Source: Edolisoma coerulescens
Taxonomy: Eukaryota > Chordata > Aves > Passeriformes > Campephagidae
Length of the DNA stretch: 64,000 nucleotides
Reading direction: 5' to 3'
Assembly: GCA_013397115.1 (NCBI GenBank)
Contig: VWZW01006289.1
Coordinates: forward strand, 2,471,696 to 2,535,695
Shown: positions 1 through 14,400 of the stretch, one piece after another
Layout of the letters: the number at the start of each line of letters is the position of its first letter
Position numbering within the stretch: the stretch's first letter is position 1
Made by a program: the position numbers and the translations under genes
The notes under the pieces: generated by a model
Database searches by the model: none
Told to the model about the DNA's origin: nothing
The model's input: only the letters and a program-made list of their open reading frames with translations

Positions 1-2924
1 ATTTCCATTATGTAAATAATTAGAGGCTTTCAAGTTATCCTCAAATGTCTATTTTTGATGGAACCTGTACTGTGAGATACAAACCAAGGATTTAAGTTTC
101 TCTGGTTAGTTAGGGTTCAAGCTGATACCTTGAGCCAGGAAGTCCCCAACGTATTTGAGTTTTTTAACAATTAGAAGTTTGTTTTTTGAAGACATATTCT
201 GCTGAGCTAGAGCATTCCCAGTCCTCTCCTCTGACACTGAATATCTGCATGATTTCTGTCTCGGAAGAGAAATAAGGACTTCTCTTTTTTGAACGCATAC
301 AAAATGTCTTTAGCATAGGTATTGCGGTAGTCCACAGTCATAGCTTATTAGATTGTAAACATTCAGGTTGTTAAGGTTTCTTAGGACAGCATATTCATTG
401 GCGTGTACTGAGGAGAAACATTCAGGGTCGGTAACAGGTAAGGTTATTCCTGTGCCTGTATTGAACCGGCATATTCAAATTGCAACACCTTTTGGAGTGT
501 TTTGGCCAAAAAGGGGCTGTTCACGAAAGAAACATTTTCCACTCTCTACTGCCCTCTAATTTTGCCATCTTTTTAGCAATACAGCCAATGAAAAAAGGAA
601 AAACCGTTCTGCTGCATAAGTGGTATGTAAGTAAATTGTTGAAGGAAGACCTACTGTCTGCAAATCATTGTCTAATCAACTGCTAAAATACTACACCAGT
701 GAAATTTTAGTAGAAGTGTCAAGACTTGAGCAGGATAGCTGCATTCATTCATCCCTGAGATCTGGCAGAACTCCTTCTGGAGAAGCAGCTGCACATTGAC
801 TCTCCTCCACATTATCTGTTTTCAAACATTATTTTGGATTACTTTAACTAGATTTTTTAATATATTTAATTGCCAGGGAGACCATTTTATTGGGACATAT
901 TGCTTATACTAATGGGTCACTATTTTCTCTTCCCCTTGTTTCCTGGGAACACTATTCATTCCATGTAACAAATAACTGAGGCTGTTTTGTACTATGTGTC
1001 CTCTTTCATAACCTGGAGATCTCTCTGTCCTTGGAAGGCCTTTGCTGACTCTTGGAGGAGAACTGTGTCTCCTCTTGGTGTCCTGTTGTAAGAGGGTGTA
1101 CCTCCTTGTCCTGGCTAGGTTTCTCTTCAGTTTCTTGCAAACAAGATGGGTTTTGTAGGAGGAGTGTTGATTTACAAGCAGGATTTACTTCAGAATAAAC
1201 CTGTATTCAGGAAGAACAAGACAACTTTTAAATTACTTGAATTCCCATAACCTTTGAAAATCAAGGGAACCTGTCAGTGCAGCACTATGTTCAGTGTTGT
1301 GTTCTGAGACTGGCTCTAAACTCAATACTTATTTTTTTGAGTAATGGCAAACGAAGGATCTTAGTTATAAATAAGTTTCAGATATTTTCTGGTGCTCCTT
1401 GGGTACTTGTGTCATGTGCTGTGGGTTGTTTATATTACCAGAGCTGTTACAAACTCAGAGCTCTTAGACTGACTCAGTCACCTGCTCAACAAGGGCTGGA
1501 CTAAAAAGTTTCATGCTGTCTTTGGGAAGCACACCATCATTAGGACTCATCTTGAAGAATTTCCTCTTGTGATTCTGGATCTGTATCTCATACAACTTTT
1601 CTGTGGCTGGATGCCATCCAAACGAACATCCCTGAAGGCTTCAATGTTTCTCCTGATATTATCAAGACTGATTAGAAAACCAGGGAGCTGGAAATGACAA
1701 GGGACATGAGGAGAATCTTTGTTAGATTTCTCCTGAGGGCATTTGGCACTGGGAGAGTTCCACTGTTTCTACTGACAGTAGAAGTACACTCAGGACCAGA
1801 CACATGGTCCGCCACACACACTGTGCCTGGTTTTATAGGTGTTCCCACAAACCACAGCTTCTACTTTGGTCCAATGCTAGGGGAAGTCCCCAAAATACTT
1901 TGAGACATTAAGTGTGGGTCTTCGTCTTTCTCCAGCTTGCTCAGTCATTCTTAGCCATTTTGATTCGGCAGGCTTTTGTGCTCAGTGCATTTGGTTAGCT
2001 CACACTGCTCATCTCATGTAGCATTGATGTAAATTAATGTGGCAAGGATGTGTAAATGAATGTGGTAAATGCATATGACAAGGAAAAGTCTGGGTCCCTC
2101 TCATCCAGGAGACTGATATGCACACTGTCTTTTGTATTCAGTGATGTTTATCTTGCTTGCGCACTGTGCTTGCTAAATCCCTGCTCTGCAGCTAAGGCCC
2201 TTCTTGGCCTGGCCTGGTACCAGCTGTTGAAACACCCTCACACAGTCCGCCATGGATCAAATTCCATTGTCCTGTGCTATAATGGACTGAATGGACTTTC
2301 ATTGATCTAATTCTCTTGAGATAAATTGTGTTTGGATCTTGGAGACTGAGGAAAAACTTGGAGTTTAGTTCCACTGTAACCCATGTTTTCCTTGGATATG
2401 GAAACAAGACTGGTTTTCATCACAGGAAAAATGGCATTTTTTCTTCAGAACTTGCTAGCAATTTCAGTGACTGCAGAAGATACTAGCAATAGTTTTGTCC
2501 TGATCACTGATGCAGTGGATAGGAGGTAGGAAAGCATTCCCCCAGGCATGAACTTTGGCTTGGTTTACACTTGTTCTCAGCTTCATGAGTGATTACCATC
2601 TCTGAGAGGAAGCGTGTATCTTTACTGTCAAGAAAATGATTTACTTTGTTTCTTATTTTAAGCACAGATATGTTTTAAAGGAAAGACAATACCTCTTACC
2701 CGACAGAACAAGGAATTTAGTTTGGAATGCATTTAGAATGCATATAATTTTATGCAGATTGTAATTGCACAGGACTTTGAAGACAAAGAAGAAAAAGAGT
2801 TTTAGGCTAGAGAATAGTGTGGGAGGTTGTCCTCCTAGCTTCCCTTCTCACTTTGGTACTACTGACTTAAGGGCTACAGCACACAGTAAAGCTCTGCAGA
2901 GAGCTCTGAAACAATGCCGATCAC
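1..2924. other. Non-coding, intron-like DNA
   Basis: AT-rich sequence with only short fortuitous frames. No exon, RNA gene or recognised repeat was seen. Confidence 0.6.
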
Positions 2925-3612
2925 AAAATTGCAGAATAATTTAGTTTGGAAAAGACCTCCAAGATCATCAAGTCCAGCCTTTGACTGATGACCACCTTGT
3001 CAACTAGATCATGGCACTGAGTGCCACATCCAGTTGTTTCTTGGACACCTCCAGGGACAGTGACTCCATCAACTCCCTGGGCAGCCCATTCCAATACTTA
3101 ACTACCCTTTCAGTGAAGTTCTTCTTAATGTCCAACCTGAACCACCCCAGGCACAGCTTAAGGCTTTGTCCTCTCATCCAGTCCCTGGCTGCCTGGGAGA
3201 AGAGGCTGACCCCTACCTGGCTACAGCCTCCTTTCAGGCGGTTGTAGGGAGCGAAAAGTTCTCCCCTGAGCCTCCTCTTCTCCAGGCTAAACAGCCCCAG
3301 CTCCCAGAGGTGGTCTTCATGAGACTTGTGCTCCAGACCCTTCACCAGCCCTGTTGCTCTTCTCTGGACACGCTCCAACACCTCTTTCTTGTACTGAGGG
3401 GCCCAAAACTGAACACAGGATTCAAGGTGTGGCCTCACCAGTTCTGAGCACAGAGGGACAATCACTTCCCTAGTCCTGCTGATCACACTGTTTCTGACAC
3501 AAGCCAGGATGCTATTGGCTTTCTTGGCTGTTTGGGCACATGCTTGCTCATGTTCAGGTGGCTTACCAGCACTTTTCCCTATTATGATTTTCAACTGGAA
3601 TTTGTGCCCCAC
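2925..3612 (-). mobile_element. CR1 LINE fragment, 5'-truncated, with open reverse-transcriptase C-terminus
   Basis: The plus strand carries the reverse complement of a CR1 3' end, including the typical cttctccaggctaaacagcc segment. On the minus strand a frame of about 200 codons (3615 down to 3004) reads the C-terminal part of the CR1 ORF2 reverse transcriptase without a stop, with QRRATGLVKGLEH, LFSLEKRRLRG and FTERVVKYWNGLP as recognisable blocks, and ends near LDVALSAMI. A 3' tail of about 80 bases follows, with a decayed ATTCTGCAATTTTGTG end at 2925-2945. The start of the element is missing, as is usual for CR1. It is not an active element. Confidence 0.92.
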
Positions 3613-6600
3613 CAAAATCGGCTAATAATTTCTTTCTTGTCCATTTCTCTGAATGAGCAGGTTGCTCTGCCGCTTCTATGGGCATCTCTATGCCTGGCTT
3701 TTTCCCATAAGGACAGGTATTTGTAATAATCCTTGGCTATAGAATCTTCATTCTTACCAGCCCTCTCTCCTCTTTCCATAGCTTTGACTCTTTCCCCTAC
3801 AGCCATCATTCATTTTCTTCACAGTATCCTTCATGGACAAAATGACCTTCCTGAAATCTTGTCCAGGTAACCCATCAATTCCTCCTGCACAAAAACCTTC
3901 TTAGAAGTAGAGGTACAGGAGCCTGAGGAGTTTATTAGAAGTATGAAACGAAATTAATAAAGTGATGATGTAGTCAAGCCCAAAAGTTTGTGATTTATCC
4001 CATGGTTTATGTGGCTGAATCTGTGCAAGAAACCTGTTTTTCTAAGTTGTGACTAAATATTTAGATGCTTGGAAGTTATAAAATATGAGTAGGAGGCTGG
4101 TTTCTGCAAAGCTTGTCTCACTTGGCTATGTGATAGTCCTACAGTTTGCCTCAATGGATTACTCTGAAGGGCTTATCTTCATTTAATTGCATTTTTCATT
4201 TTATTAGAAAGAAAATCCCATGTGACTAACACAGATGCATCTCTTCTCTGTCTAATGTAACAGTAACGTATTAGTCAGTGCTCTGAATGCTCCCTGTCAT
4301 GAAATGAAATGAAAGATTTTTAGATGAAGCACAGCAGGTTTCCCTTTATAAGTCCAGTTTTAATTTTATTATAATTTTTGATGCAATACTGTAGATAATA
4401 GAACTGACAAATTTTCTAAAATCTTGACATTGAGTAGAAGTGGAAGCAGAATGCATAGTAGCAAACCAACTTAGATGCGCAGTAAGAGAAGTCACAAGCA
4501 GACTTCAAAACTTCTTCTAAAGAAGCTCATAATTATCTTCATGAAAGTTTGATGTTATACAACAGTCTTGCCAAATATGTTTTATATGAACTTACCATGT
4601 CCCTAAAATTCTATAGAAATCCCCTCAATGCATTCCCTTTTTATATCTGCATGGAATATATCAAGTTGAAGGTATATAGAAAGTAAACATTTGTTACAAT
4701 AAGTAAATTTCCACTATTCCCGTTTACCTCTGAACCTGCAACATGAATTGGCTGCTTACATATTGGAAACAGCTGAAAGAAGTTAAGAGAAAAGGACTGA
4801 AAACAAGCACAGATCAGATCTAAATCAAAACAACATATTTTAAGCCCTTTTTTTTTCTAGTCCATTGACAACTTCATAACCACTTTACTAATTGTATACC
4901 TGCAAAACATCGGTCACCTTATATTAATTTTATGTATTCCCCTGACTATTTCAATATCTGTGCAGAAAATGCTGTCTTCTGTGTGTTGCTGTTAGGTTGT
5001 ATATCAGTGTCAGTGAAAACCTGTCACAAACCCTCTATATTTTGTTCCAAATAATTTATTAAACTGATGTTGTGCCATCAAATGACCTCTATAAACCTTG
5101 TACGGGAAAACGGCACAATAAATAATGCTTTATGAAAACATTTCTTGAGAGGTTAAATAATTCAGCCTTAATAATGTATCTTGAGCTGATGAATGTAAGG
5201 ATTTATGTGGAGAATATCCTAATATGTTATTATAAGGGCTATGACAGTATATGCAGAAAAATGAGATTGTATTTCTTCTTTCCATACTTTTTCTGCACTG
5301 CATCTACACTGCTGCATGTAGGAAAAGGCTGTACATCTCACAGCAAGTAATATTTGTAAGAGGAAATTAGCAATGTTTGCAATTACTTTAATAATTCTTA
5401 AAGGTGCAGTCATGCCAGGTGCAGAGTGTTCTCAAATTAGAATGTGTTCAAAAGGTTTTGATTGTTTTCAGCACTTCTTCAGGACCACCAGAACTGTATT
5501 AAACCCTAGGAATTAGTTCTATATGTCCCCCTAAGGGAAGAGCTCTTTCTTCTGAGCCAAACATACTCAGTAACGTCACAGAGTTTGAAGGTATTGCACA
5601 TTGCAACATACATTCTTCATTTTTATTGATGCTAGCAAGCACTTTAGAAATATTTAATAAGTCTGGCAGTAAGTGCCATATCATTTTGGGACAGTGATGC
5701 ACCCTACATTTGTTGCTGACAACTTATGGTTAGGAAAGCAGAGACAATGTCAGTTTGAAGGTTACTTCGCCGTCATACCTTGAAAGCACCGTGGTAGTAG
5801 CCGACAATGTCTTTAAAACCAGTAGGGTGGCTGAGATTGTCACCTCTGTCAGCACGAGGTGGGAGTAGAGATCAGTTTCTGGATGGAGACGTGCCCCTTG
5901 CAGCAAACACTTAGTTCAGGGGCACTGAGTTCCAAGAGGTCATTTGGAAAAGAGGAATTTATTTATCTTGCCTTTATTTTGTCAAGTCAAGTGAAGTCAC
6001 AATCTCCAGAGAAGGGTCAGCTTGCTTGCTTTAGATATTGTAGCCTCAGCAGATATTCTGCCTTCTCAATCTCTGAAGACAATGTTCAACTAGTATGGTT
6101 TCTCCAGCAGAGAAAAGCTGCAAACTACAGTGTTGTGACTCTTCATCACTCTCTTGCCAGATGCCAATACAACAGCGTGTGAAAAACATGTTGGAGAAGA
6201 CTTTTAAGCTGTATGTTCCTGTGCCCTGAACTGCCTGTATTGGAGACTGGGAAATGTAACAGAAAGTTTCCAAGAAAAGAGGACATTGAGAAACTTAATC
6301 TCCTTTCCACTGAGGCAATCTGCCAGGAAAGACCTACTGTAGGCAAAATTTGGGCAAAAAGCCTCTTCTCAGAAAACAACAAGTTTGGTTGAGGAGGAAA
6401 CATAAAGACAACTGGTCATGTCCTTAATTCCTTATTATGTTTTGCTTAACCTTGGCATTAGTGGAGTAATACAAGCCAGGCTTTCAAAATCTGCCCCAGT
6501 GTTTCAAAAAACACATTGCCTGAAGTTAAATCTATTTTTCAGAGTCATAGCAAAAATGCCATTGAAACTGTGGAAGCCTGGGAGGAGTGAGGTCACACCA

Positions 6601-7513
6601 CCACCACACCAATTATTTGGCTGGAGAATGTTTTGTGCTAGTTAAATTGGGGACCAACTAGCCATATTATAGCCAGATTAGCAGTGGTAAAGGCTGCTGG
6701 AGGGAATAAACACTCAAAAGTTAACTTAGATCTATATGGAGATACTGGCATACATATGAACAATTTAGGGAATTTTATCAGTGTACTTTCGTGTCAAGTT
6801 TTAATTAAATCTGCTAGTTTTCTTTTTTCTTTTTATTTTTTGCTGTTTAACTTGGTGACTTTCCTTCCCTTCCACCTCTTTTTCTCTAGCAGCCTTTTTA
6901 GTCATAATCCACCTTACTTCTTTGTAAAATTGGTTTTTTTGCATCTTCCTCTTCTGTAGTTTTTCTTGTGTTCTCCATATAGGTTTTTTCCCCATGTCTT
7001 TTCCCATCTTTGCTACAACATTCTCCCTTTTCTCTATATTCCTTGCTCCACTCCTAAAAACTTTTTGTTACATCTTCTGTCTACCATTCCACAACTGGAT
7101 CTCCATCTCTCCTCTCCAGTAACAGACTGACTTTGGTGGGAACGCGATGATCTCAATTTTTATTTTTTTTTCCCAACAAGACATTGTTCTCATCTCCTGT
7201 TGGGTGAAAGCAGGACCAGGCAAACCTCTTTTCCATTCGCCTCCGTGAGAGCCTTTTGCCCTAAGTGATCTGGGTGTGGTGAGCTCAGATAGCCTGCTGA
7301 TGCTTTCATTGCATGGGCCACAGGGAGGGGATGTACCTTTCATTCCCTCCCCTACAAAGAGCCCTACCACAGCGTCAAGATGATGAGAATCACTGAAGCA
7401 GAGGGATGAGCCTTGGGGCGGGAGGGGGGAATAAATAATGGCTTGTTGTCAACCCTCCCTTCTGCATTAGGCTGCCACATGATTGCTTATTCCTTGTTCC
7501 CACCCACACGCTC

Positions 7514-7580
7514 CACGCCACCACCAGCATTTTTGGTCCTTTGTGGCTGAGGTTGTGGGCTAGTCAGCTGATGAGTCAGC
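7514..7580. promoter_or_regulatory. Dioxin-response-element core next to an AP-1/antioxidant-response-like site
   Basis: The minus strand has TGGCGTG at 7514-7520 (plus strand CACGCCA). The plus strand has TGAGTCAGC at 7572-7580, which is both an AP-1 site (TGAGTCA) and a match to the TGAnnnnGC antioxidant-response core. The surrounding 200 bases are more GC-rich than the neighbourhood. This is only a motif-level observation. Confidence 0.3.
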
Positions 7581-10500
7581 TCTGCTAACCAGTGCTTTTC
7601 CAGCTCGCCATGGCAGGGACAGCTTGGGTGGAAGAGTTTCAGCCAGTACTATCTGCACGGAAGACGGGGATTGTTTGGGCACATTAATTGATTTATTTAG
7701 AATTCCACCATTCTTCAAATAAAGAGCAGGTTTCCAGGGCTGTGCAGTTCATCTCCTCTTGTTCTCTTTGCATACGCTCTGATGCAGGAAGTTTTGAAAG
7801 TACACCCTTTATACCATCTGTTAGTATGGGAGTGTGGAGTGAATGGGAAATTCAAACTTTGAATAGGTCAGGAAATTCGAAGTTTTGTTGTCACAGCAAC
7901 TAACTACATGTTGGTCTCAGATGGTACTGTAGCTCATCGGGTTAATGTACAAAACGAGTCTTGCGCCACAGCTGAGTTCCCGCGCCACAGCTGAACTTGG
8001 CACTGGGACCGAGTGGGAGAAGAGAGGATCAGAGCTTCGAAATACCTTTGTGTCTCCTCAATGCTGGGCAGGCCTGGGCCTCTTTAGTGCTTCCCAGGGG
8101 TCAGAACACCCTCCGGGACTGGCGCATGCAGCCTCTCACAGCTCATGTCAACTGGGGAACATCTGGCCAATGGAAAATACATCAGGCAGAAGAATGTTCC
8201 AGCTGCCCTGTTCCCAGCCTGCCCCATCCTGTCTTAGCTCCATCAACTCCCGGCTGTGTTGCCTTGGCTGGAGAGAAATCGTTAGGTACTCCGGCTCCTT
8301 TTCTCATTCTCCACATCAGGCAAAGGCTATGCTGAGCTGGGACAGGTGGTATGAACCACCAAATGTGGAAGGCTCAGTCACAGCTAGTGACTAAACAACT
8401 GAACAATTAGTTTTAAACTAATTTTTACAGCTGCGCTATTTGCTGTCCTTTTCAGCCTGCCTAGTACAAGCATGTTTCCAGGCATCCTTCAGTGGTTCTG
8501 ACCAAGCTAGACTGTAATTTACATTGCAGTAGCAAAAGACTCTTTTCCTCCTCTTCCAGACAAAATCTGGCTATTTTCAAGTACGTACAGTATGTTGGGG
8601 CAGAAGGAAGAGGGTGAGGGTAGAAGCGATTTTGTGAGTACACTTGCTGTAATTTTTATAACCGAGTTATTCAGAAATCCTTAGGTTTGAGTCTAATGAC
8701 TGTAATTTGTCACAGTACTTAAACTTATTTCTAATGAAAGAATACCTCTTAGTAGCTATTTAAAGTCAATTTATTCATTAAAAAATGATTTATGGTACAC
8801 TAATCTGAAATAGTTTGATTTTAGATTATTAGTTGGGGGTATCAGTGAACTCTATTACATTTCTCTGGATAATTTTCAGATTAAATAAACTCCACAAAAG
8901 GACTAAAAAAAATAACATATAGGCAGATTTGCAGCTAATCCAAATTACTGGGTGCAGGTTCTTTTATATATATAGGCCATGTAGAGATCTTTCGAATACC
9001 AGGTGAAAGATATTAAAAGCCGTGGAAGGAGTGACGAAAGCTTGCAGTAATTACTTGGAAATTGGCATAAGAGAAGTCATTGTTTACCCTGATTTCACTT
9101 TACTAAATTACTGACCAATTCTTTCTCTAGAATTGCAGATCCAGTGGGACTTGACACATGTAGTAGCTGCCTGCTTGCATCTCCTTAGAAAATGGACCAA
9201 TTGACCACACTGTCTTTGTGCATGAGAGGTCATATTCTTGAAAAAAGATTAGAGATATTTTACATTCATATAACAGGGGTTATAAAAAGGACTCTCAGAA
9301 AGGCAAGACTTCTTAGGTACCAGACTGGCACGTAGAACAGCTAAGCAGCAGTATTCTAGCAGCTGTTTACCCCCAAATGCCCATACATAAACTCATTCCT
9401 GCTGTTAGCAATGCTTTCTTTGCCAACTGCCTCCAGAAGAACAGTGTAATTTGTTTGTACAGGTAAGGTAGCCCAACAGCATTCTCACGCATCTCTTTCC
9501 ATAGCCAGAAAGGAAAAATTGCCATGTTAATTAAATACTTGCATTAGTATCCAGTGCTGTTTTTCTCTAGATAAACTCCTCATGCTTTAGCCAAAGTTCA
9601 TAAACAGGGACAAAGTCTGTTTAAGCAAAAGCTGATCCTGTATACTTTTCATTCCCATGGGAAGTTGTAGTGGTAAGTGAATGGGCACAAATCAGTAACA
9701 TAAGACCAAAGGTAACATCTTCAGAAGTCTCAGAAATCTTTGAAATTGTGATTTATCTTCAAAAATGCCTTTGGCTTTGTCTGCACTGGTACTGTTACTC
9801 TCGAGGTTACTCTGGAGGCTGTCAGCACCCTCCCTTTATAGACTGGTGTCTCTGTCTCATCACCTCCACAAATATTTTGAGCAAGCTGAGAAGCTGTAGT
9901 GATGCTCGGCACCTGAGGTTCAGCTTGCCTCTACGATGTGAGTGCGCCAAGCTCTGACAGTGAGGTCCACCAGCAGTAAAGTCACAATTCTCTGACCAGC
10001 TTCCAAGCTAATTCCTCTCCATAAATATAGGCAAGACCTGGAGCAGAGATAAGGCCAATTTTGGGGGGTCATTAGTTTCTTATCAAAGCTGGACTGGGAT
10101 GTCATCTTTTGTGTCAATGGCAAACTGCAGTGCAGATGGGAGACGACCTCTCCCACTGCTTGAGCTGGGTGAAGATACACATCAAGGTCAAGCCTAAAGT
10201 GTAAAAAGCCCTCATTTTAGATGAAGGGTACTTAACAGCCTGTGGGTGCATCTCCAGAATCTCTGAAACTGTCTGTAGCATGTATGGGTGCACCTCAACA
10301 AGCTTTCACCTGTTTAGTGTGTCTAATAATAGCAATGAACTTGCAGGACAGTGTGCAAACTGCATCCCACACTGTGAGTCCTCAACAGGCTTAGTGCTGT
10401 GCCCTCATTCCTATTGTTACTTATTTAAGCTGGATTATAAAGCTGGTTTGGGCAAGCCTGTTTGCACTGCCTTTAAATGAAATGTGTCTGTACACTAATC

Positions 10501-11426
10501 CTCACAAAATATCAATGGGCAATATAGCCACCATAATTTTTTTAATTGTAGGCTTCAAAGTAATTTAACAGCTTTTGAAAACTTTATTTCAGGTAATTAG
10601 TGCAAATAATTAATGATGAAACAACAACGGTTGCTTTCATAGCGTTAACTGCTTGTGAAAATAGGCCAAGCCTTTCCCCTTCATTGGGTAGAGTTGACTT
10701 ACCATAAAAAGAAAAATATTTTTAACTTTTTTCTTTGAATTCCCAACTGCCTCATCACCCGAAGTCATTCCAGCTACACCTGCAAGGCATGTTCATACAA
10801 CAGATTACTATGTTGGTCATTTGTGGGATACTTGGCTAAAATAAAGTAGACTTTTCTGACCTAGGAACAAGCTCTAACTAGAACTTGTTGTGCTTTCATA
10901 GTATTCCTTCAGAATCAATTCATAAGCCTGTTTCCTGGTTTACTATTTCCGTATTGTTGTGTTTCTAACAGTGAAGCAGGGCAATGTTTAATTCAGGGAA
11001 ATTGTATTTGTTGTTTATTGAATCTAATGTTTGTTTGACTGTTTACTACGACTTTTAAATATCTTAGTTAGCATAATTCACAGTAGCACCTGTTTGGCGA
11101 ACATGGACCTTTAAGATAATAAAAAGGAACAGGCTAACAAAATATTTGCAAAAGGTGTCAGTATCGTTTAAAAGAACTGTAGAGCTGTTTAGCTTCGGCT
11201 TTTATTGCATTCTACTCAGGCAAAATCATTCCACCCAGACAGAACTTGAAGCTACACGTATCTTCCCTGATCAAACTGAAATAAAATAATCCCATGATAT
11301 ATTTGGGGGAATCCCATATGATAGTATGCATGTGCCTTATATCTGTGTGGGTTGAAAGGATGAGCTGCCTCTTTAAAAAGCTTCCGTGAACCTGTATTGT
11401 TGTAGTAAGCTCTGGTAGGCGAGGGG

Positions 11427-11433
11427 TTGCGTG
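11427..11433 (+). promoter_or_regulatory. Isolated dioxin-response-element core TTGCGTG
   Basis: The sequence ggggTTGCGTGACTgc carries the full core and shares the 10-mer TTGCGTGACT with the site at 33532. It lies in AT-rich, intron-like DNA with no other support, so it may be a chance match. Confidence 0.25.
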
Positions 11434-14400
11434 ACTGCAGCAGACTCATTTGTGACCTCAGAAAAGTGGTTATGAAAGTGATCTCTTGATCAGAGGAATA
11501 GAGCTCTGCTGCCTGCCAGACCAGCAATGCAGAAATGAGCCTCCTCCCTGCAAATCTGCCCTGGCAGGAGAAAAAGTGTTCCTCTTTTAGATGCAGCGTA
11601 ATGATTCCTCTGAAAAATTCTTGGGCTTCAAACAAAGTGGGCTCTAGAGTATACACTGTCTCCAGTTAAATTTCTTTTTTTTTTTTAAAAAAGCAAAATC
11701 ATCTTTGCTTTTTGCAATTTGTAGTTTTCACTTTCTGCCTTAAACCTACTCCTATTTTCCTTAGTGTAGCACTAGTAACTCTTGTTTCAGTGGTTATTGC
11801 ACTGGCTCTGGCAGTAAGCCACGGTGCATATCCAATGGAGAACACATTGTAACTGGTGAAAATGCAATATAAACTACTGTTTATGTCACATGATGATAAA
11901 ACAGACCTGATGAATCAGTAGGTAAAAAATCACTGGTTTTCATCCAGAGACCTGCGGCAGAATAAGAAGCACTAGAAGAAATTTATGTATCATAATTCTC
12001 TTTATACGCACTATTGACCTGGCATTGATCACTCAGTGAAAGCTGCAATTGGCTATTATTGCCTAGAAAGTTGAAGCCATAATCCTATATGTTTCATGAA
12101 TGAGATGCAAGATTCTTGTCCTTATCCCATAAGGAATACTCGTTATTTCTTTGGTAGCTTGCTATGAGTCAAGGTAGTAGGCACCTTTGTAGGAGTCAGA
12201 CTTGCCTGTTCAAATCAATGACACATCTGCAGAAGAGTTGAAACTGGAGAAAAGGTTATATTTTATTAGCTAGGACTTTGTTTCTGAAATACAGAACATT
12301 GGTTTTCCTTATCTTCAAACGGCACAAGCCTGGTAATAACTCTGTGCCTGCCTTGTAATTTTATCACTGTATCTAAGTATTCTCTGGTTTTAAAAATTAA
12401 AAAGCAAATCAAAGCAGGGAGACAATTTACAGTCTTAGAGCATTCAAATATTACCTTTTCTGCCTTTTCTAAAGACAGAATTTTTTATTACTCTTAGAAA
12501 ATTTGAAGGTCTTGTTATTGATCTAGGGACCATGGCACTTTTAAAAAACTTAATTTCTCTAATGCTGAATGGGAGAGAAAATGTAAGCCCACTACTGGTC
12601 TGTTTAGGGTCTTTGGCATCTGCTTGGAATCTTTTTCTGAGCATAGAACATGTCTGTCAAGAAAGGCAAAGCAAAACGTTTGTGAGGAAGTGAAAAATAA
12701 AGGTTATTGTAGAAATTAAATACATCATGTGCATGCATTTTCTACTTCTGCAGAATGTTCCTGTTCTGCAAAGGAATCTATTTTTGGACAAAGCATAGTG
12801 TCCTCTCTGCAGGCCCTCTGTCTTACAAGGGATTCCAGTTGGGAACAAGGTCCATCTGGATAGCTTTTCAGGACTAGTCTTTAAATGCATACATTAAAAT
12901 ATTAATGTGGATAAAAACACATTTAAGAGATCCAGGGATTGTAACATTATCAGTTTGGGCTTCTGGCAGTTCAGCTTCTGACTTGTGTTGTTGGATAGTT
13001 CTCAATTTTGAGCTTTTAGGTAAGATTGTCATGCTACTGGTTTTCTTCATCATTCTAAAATGGTCTGGAATACAGCTCAGTGTTCTAAAATTACCTGGAA
13101 ATTGATTGTGAAATAATTCTTTTAAACTTTTAGATAATGTCCTTGATGTTTCATTTGCCCTTATCTTGTCTCAGCACGTGTTTTTACTTCCTGAAGTAAA
13201 AAATCCAAAGCTTAAGGACCTCCTCTCAGGCATATTTTTCCCACAGCACATTAGGTGCATTTAACTTCTCAAGGATTCATGCGGTCTGTGTCATCGTGGC
13301 AGCCTCCACAGACAGCAGAAAAGACCAAGCAGAGCAGCTCTGCCTTAGAAAGAGAATGCCATGTTCTGTGGGAGGGGGTGTGTTTGTGGCTGTGCAGCAG
13401 CTTGCTGTGATATCCAGCTGACTTAAAGGTGGAGATTCTCATATTTCCTCTGTCAAGTGTGTTTGCTTATTTAAAGTACACTGGAAACCAAACATGTCTT
13501 TGCCTTTAATATTGGATACAGTAAGGCAGCTATATAAAGCAGATATTAAAGAATTGTTCTTATGATATTCCTGAGTCTAAAACTGTTGGATCCAGATTGG
13601 TTTTCTGGGTAACACATGCACATCCTGTGCACTAAGGTCTCAGTGTGAATATTTTAGATGCAGTGTTTATTTCATCTTAAAGGTTTCCTTTATCCTCTCC
13701 AGATCGTGCGCATTGGCTATTTTTAAACAGTCTCTTGGATGATATACTGGCCTACTGACACATGCACTTTCAATTCTCTTCTAAGAGATACTGACTTAAA
13801 TTCCTCTTGGAACTAGCAGGTGTGAATTTAGCCTGTGTCTTTCCGTGCAGAATGGTGCAAAGAAAGTTCTAAAGGCACAAGAAATTGAGGAGTAGAAGCT
13901 CAAGAGATAGTCTGTTTGAATCATAGTCCTGGAAAAGAGGTTATGAAATCCAAAAAGGCTAGCAAAGATCATGCAAATCTCACATAAATTAGTCATTGTC
14001 AGGTTGCTTTAATCAAGAAGGGGGAGAGATGTTTTCTCATGCAATTTTCCAGTTGCATTTATTTTCATGCTCGATCTTTGATTTGATTTCATCCTTCAGG
14101 GATTAATTACTTAATGTTCTAAACTATAGACCTAAATTGGAGAAGGTAAAAAGATGCACATCTACTGTAGCCAATGGAGACTAAAAATGTTCTGATATTC
14201 TCAAGGTAAATCTGTTATCAAGACTACATTGCCTTTCTTCTGTAAAATCCAATTCCTACAATCACCTTTCCAAAAGCGGGAAAGATTCCAGTAGACTTCA
14301 ATTGCTTACTTATGAACACACATAGGTTTCCTCTTAGCTGTCTTTTCACTAAAAATGGATTTTGGTCTCATTACTTATGTTTCTGAAAAATATTTCAGAC

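Noticed and set aside
3004..3615. 203-codon minus-strand frame as a cellular gene
   Set aside because: It is the C-terminal part of CR1 ORF2 reverse transcriptase, a mobile-element remnant.
12310..12340. aaacggcacaagcc as a piece of the bHLH SKRHRDR motif
   Set aside because: Only three residues fit, and the flanking codons do not continue the bHLH in any frame.
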